From positions 21,941,681 through 22,005,680 of the forward strand of contig NC_135552.1 in the NCBI RefSeq assembly GCF_964340395.1: a stretch of 64,000 nucleotides of DNA. Direction: 5' to 3'. Positions 1-64,000 of this stretch are shown piece by piece. The notes beneath the pieces are model-generated. The model saw only the letters and a list, made by a program, of their open reading frames with translations, was not told the DNA's origin and ran no database searches. This DNA comes from Glandiceps talaboti (taxonomy: Eukaryota > Hemichordata > Enteropneusta > Spengelidae). The position numbers were made by a program, and so were the translations under genes. Within the stretch, counting starts at the first letter, position 1; every line of letters begins with the position of its first letter.

Positions 1-64
1 TCATCAGTCTTTTTAAATGCACTGACTAATTTGAAATGTGTGGTATCTATATTTTATCTTGCAG

Positions 65-176
65 GATTTAAAGTGAATAACATTGGCAAATTTGGAATTT
101 CGCTTGGTAATATTTGAACAGTAAACCTGTCAACTGAAAAGTATTCTAAGGCACTGCGTGTAGATATTCACACACA
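65..176 (+). other. 5' UTR part of gene A start-codon exon
   Basis: A pyrimidine-rich stretch ending TATCTTGCAG at 55-64 looks like a splice acceptor. The exon then runs through 112 nt of untranslated leader to the ATG at 177, whose context is ACACAATGG. The same acceptor and leader are conserved before gene B, so at least one noncoding 5' exon and the promoter of A lie left of the window. Confidence 0.6.
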
Positions 177-28801
<28,625 letters not shown>

Positions 28802-31800
28802 TCACACCAGTGCCATATATCTTTGGAAATCTGATATCTAATCTGTTATTATTATAAACTAAAATCAGGGATCTATCGATTTGATAAAACTGATCAACCC
28901 AAAACCCCCACCAACCTCACTTGTATGTTTTTATCTATAAAGGTAAAAAGGCTTTAAACTCTTAGATATTTTAATAACCATGACATATTTACAGTAGTTA
29001 ATATATCAATTGTGATCTGGATGTGGATGTCTGTGTTTGTGTAACTGATTCTTGCTTTAACGTTGTCAATTGCGTACATTTGAGTACAACAATGTGAGAA
29101 TAATTTAACAAACATGTCTTCATTGGTTCATTGTCAAATAGTGATTAGTCTTCACAAACTATTGAAAGAGTTTGAAAGTGTGATATTCATAAAATGTTTG
29201 ATATTCAGACAGTCTGATTATGATATTTTCAAAGTGTGTGATTTGCACATTTACACCAAAAGTGGTCATGTCAGTGGACAAGCTGAACAATTTTAGATTT
29301 TGTATTTACATGGCAAAACTGAACTACACTGAGCTGAGCTGTACCCTAAGGGCAACGAGTATGGTTCTTACTTTTCAATAGAATTGAAAGTATGATACAT
29401 GTATATAGAGGCTTTAATATGACAAGAAGGTTTACAAACTTGTCCATATATTTTCACAAAATATACTGTAGTGTTCAACTGGTTATGCCACTGTCCAAAT
29501 ACCAAAAGTACAAATGGGGATTCTTACCAATAGAGGCTGTAGCTGGTATCACAACAGGAAAGATATCATGACCATATTATTTTTGGTAAATATTTAAAGT
29601 ATGAATCTTCATAACTTTTTAGAGTACACTCTATTCTCAAGAGTAAATGGGTCATTCTCAGCCATTCGTTACAAAACATGACTGTTGAACATGTGCATCA
29701 GTTCAGTTGTAGGAGTTTTGAGACAACCTCGCACACTGGCACATTGATGTGCACACGCACACACACACTCATACTTTTTCAAAAATCCAAATGACAACAT
29801 ACACAAGAAAAAGAACCTACTCCTAGATTTATTCAATACTTAAAAGTTTTATTTAAATAATTGCCATGATATTTAAGTCTTTCACCAAATTCTGTATTAA
29901 AGGGAACTTTTGAAATAAAAAAAGTTCATAGGTAAAGGAGAGATCTTTTTAAGAAATTTAAAATCACAAAAAAGAGTAATGTGTTTTACAGTTATGGTAT
30001 TACACTGAATGGGTCAAATGTATGAGAACTTTTTTAAAATACCTAAAACTTAGGTCTTGTGTACTTTGCCAGTCAGGAAAATTAATAATTTATTGATCAG
30101 GTTGAGATAGTCATTCACATTTTGCATTTTAGATCATATTTCCATAACTTTTGTGACTCAGTCATTGCATCTGTACAACTTAGAATGTAATCAGTCTGAA
30201 CATGTGGCACTTGTGCCATGCATAACCGTTAATCATTTGGAGGCTTCCATCTGAAAATTGAACTTGGACTTAAACAGTTCATATACTATCAGTATACAGA
30301 TTGTTGCATGATTTGTTGGTGTTCCTAAAAGAAATCTGCCAAGTGCCCAAACTGAAAGTCAAGAGTAATTGCTTTGAACATTTATGTGAATGTCTGGAAA
30401 ATTGTAGGAATTATACGATTCATTTTATGATCATATATATTTTCTATGATTATGAAGGTTAATAACAGATATCTGATCATATGAACATATTTGAATCAGG
30501 TGATGTTATTCTGAATTTTTCATTAGAATGTAGTGAAAAGTTTATTTGTTGTTGAACATTTTACTGCATGTTTGTTAGATGTTTTAGTTCTTTCAGTCTT
30601 TGTAGTTATGTAATATTTTAAACAAAACATAGCTTAGCTTGTACAAGCATTGCTTTTAATTTGTATTTTTCCTGTATGTCCTATGTCAAATGAAAGCTGA
30701 CCAGACAAATATCAAATTGAAGCCTATATATCTGGATGTGACCATAGTAGTTAAGAGTCAGGCGATGTCACACATTACATTAAACAGTAGGATTGCGTGT
30801 TTATCGTACAAATTCATGTGAGGACATTTGACTGCAGTGTATGCCAAAAGCCCCAAACTTTAAAAGGAAGAGAGATTCATTGTTGGTGCACTTATTGCTA
30901 AACATAGATTACATTGAGTCCTTTGTACTGAGTTACAAAGTGTAAACAAGTAATTGTTCAGTCTACAATCTAGTCCATAGAGTACTAGTATGTCATGACA
31001 GGGCACCCTCACATATCACATGTGAAAGCAGACCGATGAGGGCAGTGCAACATAATGTATTTCATAGTCTATCTACAGCTCTATGAGACTTAAAAGTTTG
31101 TTGTGTTGTGATGTACGACTTTACAAAAGAAAACATTTAACTGTTTAGATGGAAAGAGAAATATCAGTGACACGGTATAGAAGACTTACAGATAACATAT
31201 ACTAGTGCTCAGATTAGAATAACTTGTTGGTCAAGAATAAAAAGTGCGCTGCTCTCCATTAGTCTCTCCTGTTTTTTGCCATCAAAATGTCATTTTCATA
31301 TGGTAAACCAAGTAACAACTGTATAAAAAAATATGCCCTTAAAAGGTTGGGATTGTTACAGTATACATACGTTTGTCCAATTGAAAACTATCATGAAATA
31401 TTTCACTATTGTCAGTGGAAAGGAAGGCTCAGTGGATATTCTAGGGCTAGAGATAAATTATTCTTGTGTTAACTGTTTATTGTATACCCATCTATCCACT
31501 TATCTATCTATTTTGTGTTTTACTTTTTGACAACACTTAACTATTCAATATATTATGTTGAATATATATTTAAAAAAGAGTTGAATGGTTTTAGTATTTT
31601 TCTCTGAATCTATTGCCTGTGTATTATTTGTCATCAAAGTTAATAATTATTCACATATATATGTTATATATAATGAATACCTTACTGTTAATTATCTATC
31701 GCCTTATTATGATTTTCTTGTTATACTTAACCATGTATTATAGTGTGTATATGGTTCGCAGTTCAATGCCAAGTGTATGACTGTGATATTTTGTATTAAC

Positions 31801-32160
31801 CTGTCAAACTAAATGATCACCCTCAAGTTTTGGTTTGTAAATTTTGATGAAAAAAAAAATAAATTATTATATTTACACCAGTTTTGTATATTTGTGTAAA
31901 GTGACAGAATGATTTATGGTTGGTATGTTGAAATACGAAGATCAGTGTCAGGATATCTTTAGCAGGGTCTGTTTGCTGGTTCTGTGACTCCACTGTTCTC
32001 CTTCCTGATCCACAAGTGAGTAAAGCTATGTCACCGATCCAGGGAAGAGACAGGGTAGGAGCTTCACTACACATGACACATTAAGTCTAGCTACAGTGAG
32101 CCGAGGAACCATCATATGTAGTATTGTGGTGTTACAAATAAAATAAAAACATTAATAAAA
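28802..32160 (+). other. Probable gene A 3' UTR and downstream DNA
   Basis: No further coding exon. AATAAA hexamers at 29914, 31236, 31858 and 32137 are candidate poly(A) signals, and the sequence alone does not decide between them. A 3' UTR anywhere from about 1.1 to 3.4 kb is possible. Confidence 0.4.
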
Positions 32161-33112
32161 AGTAAATATTCACAAACAAAAATATGCATGGGTAAATGAA
32201 AATATGTTTTCAAACTCATGGATAACTATCTGTATACATGTGTTTATGTGGATCTATATGCTATTGAAATAATATACTATTATGATCTACATATCCTCAT
32301 CCATACACATACCATTTTATAGGTGAGTATATATAGAAGTATGACGTATTAGCTTAAATGTCATATTTTGATTTATACCCCATGCATATTTTGTTGTGTT
32401 TGTGTATGTTTATTGTATGGTTATTTTTTGTATCTATCTGTCTGTGTCTACGTTTGTATACGTACGTACGTCCGTCCGTCTATCTGATTTGTTTGTTTGA
32501 GAGGAGGCCGGTGAGAGCGGAACGTCACGACGTATCTTACAGTCTATGGTTACTATAAGTTGGAGACCACTTTGGCATTCAGACTAACACTGTCTAGTAA
32601 ACACTGTCATGACATCACGATACAATATCGTATGTAATGGTGACCTACATATATGTGTAGCCATGATGAAGACACGATTGTACTGACCCAAAGAAAGAGC
32701 AGCTAGAATATAGAGCTCATTGTAGTCAAGTCTGGATCAATAAATTTGATGAGACTTCAAATTAATGATTGATGAAAGCCTCAGATATTGATCCATTGTT
32801 TTAATGTAAATATACTGTCTGTATGACAGCCATAAGCTTAGTTACCTATTCCCCAACATTGTTGGAGGACAACACCTGGGCTGAGTATTGCCATATTAGA
32901 CAGGTCATATGAAGATATGTTTTCTTGACAATAAAAAGCACTGAAACTGAATCACATGATGTATACGTCAGATGTAGATTTATTCCTCTATGTAAATTTA
33001 TGTCACAGAGTTTGTTGATAATGATATCAAATAGTGGTATCTATGAGAACTGTGAGTCATTTACGATAAGTTAAACTTTAACTAGATCTTGCTGAAGATT
33101 GCGTTACATGTT

Positions 33113-33310
33113 ACAATGACGGGGCGCAGCGGCTGCAGTGATACTGATAGATTACGTCGTGACGTTCCGCCCTCACCGGCAGATGTTTACATGTAAGGTG
33201 TCCCGGTCACCCCGTCTCTAGCTCTGGACACGGCGTATACTTATCACTGCAGTGACGGATGTTGTGTGGAGCTAGTTGCAGGACTCTGTTAATGCTGGGT
33301 AGTCATTTCA
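33113..33310 (+). promoter_or_regulatory. GC-richer patch, possible gene B promoter
   Basis: A CpG-bearing patch in otherwise AT-rich intergenic DNA about 1.9 kb before the B start-codon exon. It includes two ACGT-type cores (ATTACGTCGTGACGTTCC). Part of it is a dispersed repeat motif, so it may be transposon-derived rather than a promoter. Confidence 0.2.
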
Positions 33311-34254
33311 AGTGAAGTTAACAGCTGTGAAAGGTTGGGTGTGTTTATAGATGTCTGGGTCATATATTTAAGAGTTTTATTGTCTGCAGTAGAATGTTGT
33401 TATACCTGTACCAAGTTGTAGGTATATAAATTATAAAATGGATCAAGGGAGTGACTGAGATATATATATACTGAATTTTTATGCTTTACAGTCAGTTAAC
33501 CTTTGTACTTTTAAGAAAGTATTTGCACAACGCTAAATAGTTTTAGCACTACTGTCAATGCGATTTCATGTATATATGCACAAGTGAAGGGTGTAGAAAT
33601 CCTCTTAAATTACGGCACTGTGTAAAAGGCATTTTTCGTTGCGTCAGAAAAATATCATGTCAAGTCTGTGAGGATGGTGTAGGACAAAGTGTAGAAGGTG
33701 TCTTTGATCTGAGTAAACCACCACATAGATCTACATGTTTGAACAAATTGCAAGACAGTTACATAAATTGACATACTGTGTCAAGTCTGAAGTCAGTTTG
33801 CTATTGTCTATTTACATAGCAAACACTTCCAGTGTGTGTACTATTAAGTATGTTATACTTTGTCGTATACCTGTGTGACAGCTGAGTGCATTATATGTGG
33901 CTTAACAAGTAGATGACATCATTTTTACGTCCAATGAGTCATAAGAACAAGATAATGTGGCATTGATTTAATGTATTTGTCAAATGCAGAACTGAAATTC
34001 ATGTCATTTCTTAGATTTATGTAATAGTGAATGGTGTAGGTGGAAGATACAAATTGTACATGTCTGTCTGATGCAAAATAACACTGACTTTTTAATTGAG
34101 AAAATCTATCAATCTTTTTTTATCGACCTGTGCAGTTGATATCGTTCTAAAAATTATTTTCAGATTAGAAATATAAATATTCCAATTTATGCTTTATATG
34201 AATGTAAAGGAATAATCCTGAAAGTGAAGGAGCTACATTTGTAATAATAGACTT

Positions 34255-34510
34255 GTCCCCATGTGGAATTTTAAAATCGGTTTGAAATCAAATTTAAGTT
34301 GGTTCTGATCGAATCACCTGTTCACACATAAATGTACGATGCACGTTGAATCACTTTGAGACCCCCTCAGGGGGGCTGGTTTTGAACCGATTCAAAGTAA
34401 ATTTATTTGCAATTGTAATCAGTTCAAAACCAGTTCATCGATTCAAATTCATTACTCAGCTTTCTCATGATGATATAGAAACTGGTTTCAAACCGATTCA
34501 AATGGGGACT
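34255..34510. mobile_element. Small palindromic MITE-like element
   Basis: The left end has GTCCCCAT then ATCGGTTTGAAA. The right end has the complements TTTCAAACCGAT and ATGGGGAC. The CGGTTTGAA / TTGAACCGATTCAAA word recurs inside, and a perfect CCCCCTC..GGGGGG hairpin sits near the centre. No ORF. Confidence 0.5.
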
Positions 34511-34607
34511 GTCTTTTGAGAATGTAACACTTGTAAGTTGTATATAATTTATGTGAATGTTCACTATAACTTGTGTATCTATTAAGTAATGTATAATACA
34601 TGTACAA

Positions 34608-34652
34608 GTCATGTATATGTATATGTATGTGTATATGTATATGTATATGTAC
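34608..34652. repeat. (TATATG)n-type microsatellite
   Basis: Tandem GTATAT / GTATGT hexamers. Confidence 0.85.
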
Positions 34653-35130
34653 ATTGTTAAAAAATACTAGTTGGACTGAGGAGCGGTGACATCATTACAT
34701 GTACCTGTACAGTGATCATTCTCTGACTTGCAATGATTAGCACCCACCACCACCACACATCATATTCCTAATATACACACAAACACACATACCGGTACTG
34801 TAATACATTGTATAATACATAATTTTTTCTGTGCCTTATTCACATACATGTACATGTTGTATTTGTACAGTCACAATTGGTCTCTTTGGTACATGGATTC
34901 TTTTTGTAGGTTAATTGACAATTAACATTTTGCCAAAACTATCTACAGCAAATTGAGTAAATGACATTAATTCCTTGTTATTGTCTAATTTCTCAACATT
35001 TACTGCATGTAATTTATGTATGGATGTACTGGTAAGTCTTTTATGTTGCCATAGCTTTAGCTGTCAGTCCATTTACATATAAATGCACTGACTAATTTGG
35101 AATGTGTGGTATCTATATTTTATCTTGCAG

Positions 35131-35256
35131 GATTTAAAGTGAATAACATCGGCAAATTTGGAATTTCACTAGTTAATATTTGAACAGTAAACCTGTCAAC
35201 TGAAAAGTATTTGAAGGCACCACATGTAGATATTTTTGTGTTGACATTTAAACACA
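35131..35256 (+). other. 5' UTR part of gene B start-codon exon
   Basis: Acceptor TATCTTGCAG at 35121-35130 and a leader homologous to gene A 65-176, with a short insertion before the ATG at 35257. Homology to gene A begins about 50 bases left of the acceptor. Confidence 0.6.

Positions 35257-64000
<28,744 letters not shown>

Larger units (their letters stand above)
32161..35130. other. Intergenic region and presumed gene B promoter / 5' exon area
   Basis: Contains inverted motif copies at 32507 and 33153, a GC-richer patch at 33113-33310, a palindromic element at 34255-34510 and a TATG-type microsatellite at 34608-34652. Short ORFs here look random. The upstream noncoding exon of gene B should lie in or left of this area, but no exon can be fixed. 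Confidence 0.45.

Noticed and set aside
33568-33771. 67-residue Cys-containing ORF in the intergenic region
   Set aside because: No signal peptide, no recognised domain, no conserved counterpart, and of a length expected by chance.

Overview
This window is animal nuclear DNA. It is AT-rich, with GT-AG introns, microsatellites, MITE-like insertions and a broken LINE. The frequent ACATGTA-type words and the repeat content suit a marine invertebrate, but I cannot name the species. Nothing prokaryotic was seen.

The window holds two head-to-tail paralogous copies of one gene, both on the + strand. Both encode a full-size ABC exporter of the ABCB1 / P-glycoprotein type. Gene A is complete from its start codon (177) to its stop (28801). 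I can place 27 coding exons with matching phases, giving 1386 codons plus stop. Gene B starts at 35257 and runs off the right edge inside the Walker A motif of NBD2. Its 24 visible exons match gene A exon for exon and give 1181 codons. The repeat unit of the duplication is about 35 kb. The start-codon exons of both genes are preceded by a splice acceptor (64/65 and 35130/35131), so each gene has at least one upstream 5' UTR exon that I could not identify.

Each protein has the order acidic N-terminal extension (about 130 residues), TMD1, NBD1, charged linker, TMD2, NBD2. Walker A, Q-loop, LSGGQ signature, Walker B and H-loop are intact in both NBDs of A and in NBD1 of B. Both copies therefore look functional. 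The copies differ mostly in the membrane domains, the N-terminus and the linker. The NBD1 signature exon is identical in DNA sequence.

Layout: 1-28801 gene A; 28802-35130 intergenic, with the A 3' UTR, candidate poly(A) signals, a small palindromic element and the presumed B promoter; 35131-64000 gene B. Copy-specific insertions record events after the duplication. Gene A carries a truncated LINE (22.5-23.6 kb) and a periodic repeat of about 148 bp. Gene B carries a 2.4-kb long-inverted-repeat element with TTAA target duplication (48.2-50.6 kb), a 505-bp MITE (47.1 kb), a TIR element at 37.1 kb and several small insertions.

The most unusual signals concern splicing. There are two nested phase-1 donors in the first coding exon, and a conserved 24-nt frame-preserving candidate micro-exon in the linker intron. 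Intron 19 has expanded minisatellites at both ends, which duplicate its donor and build decoy acceptors. The donor after exon 23 is also tandemly duplicated.
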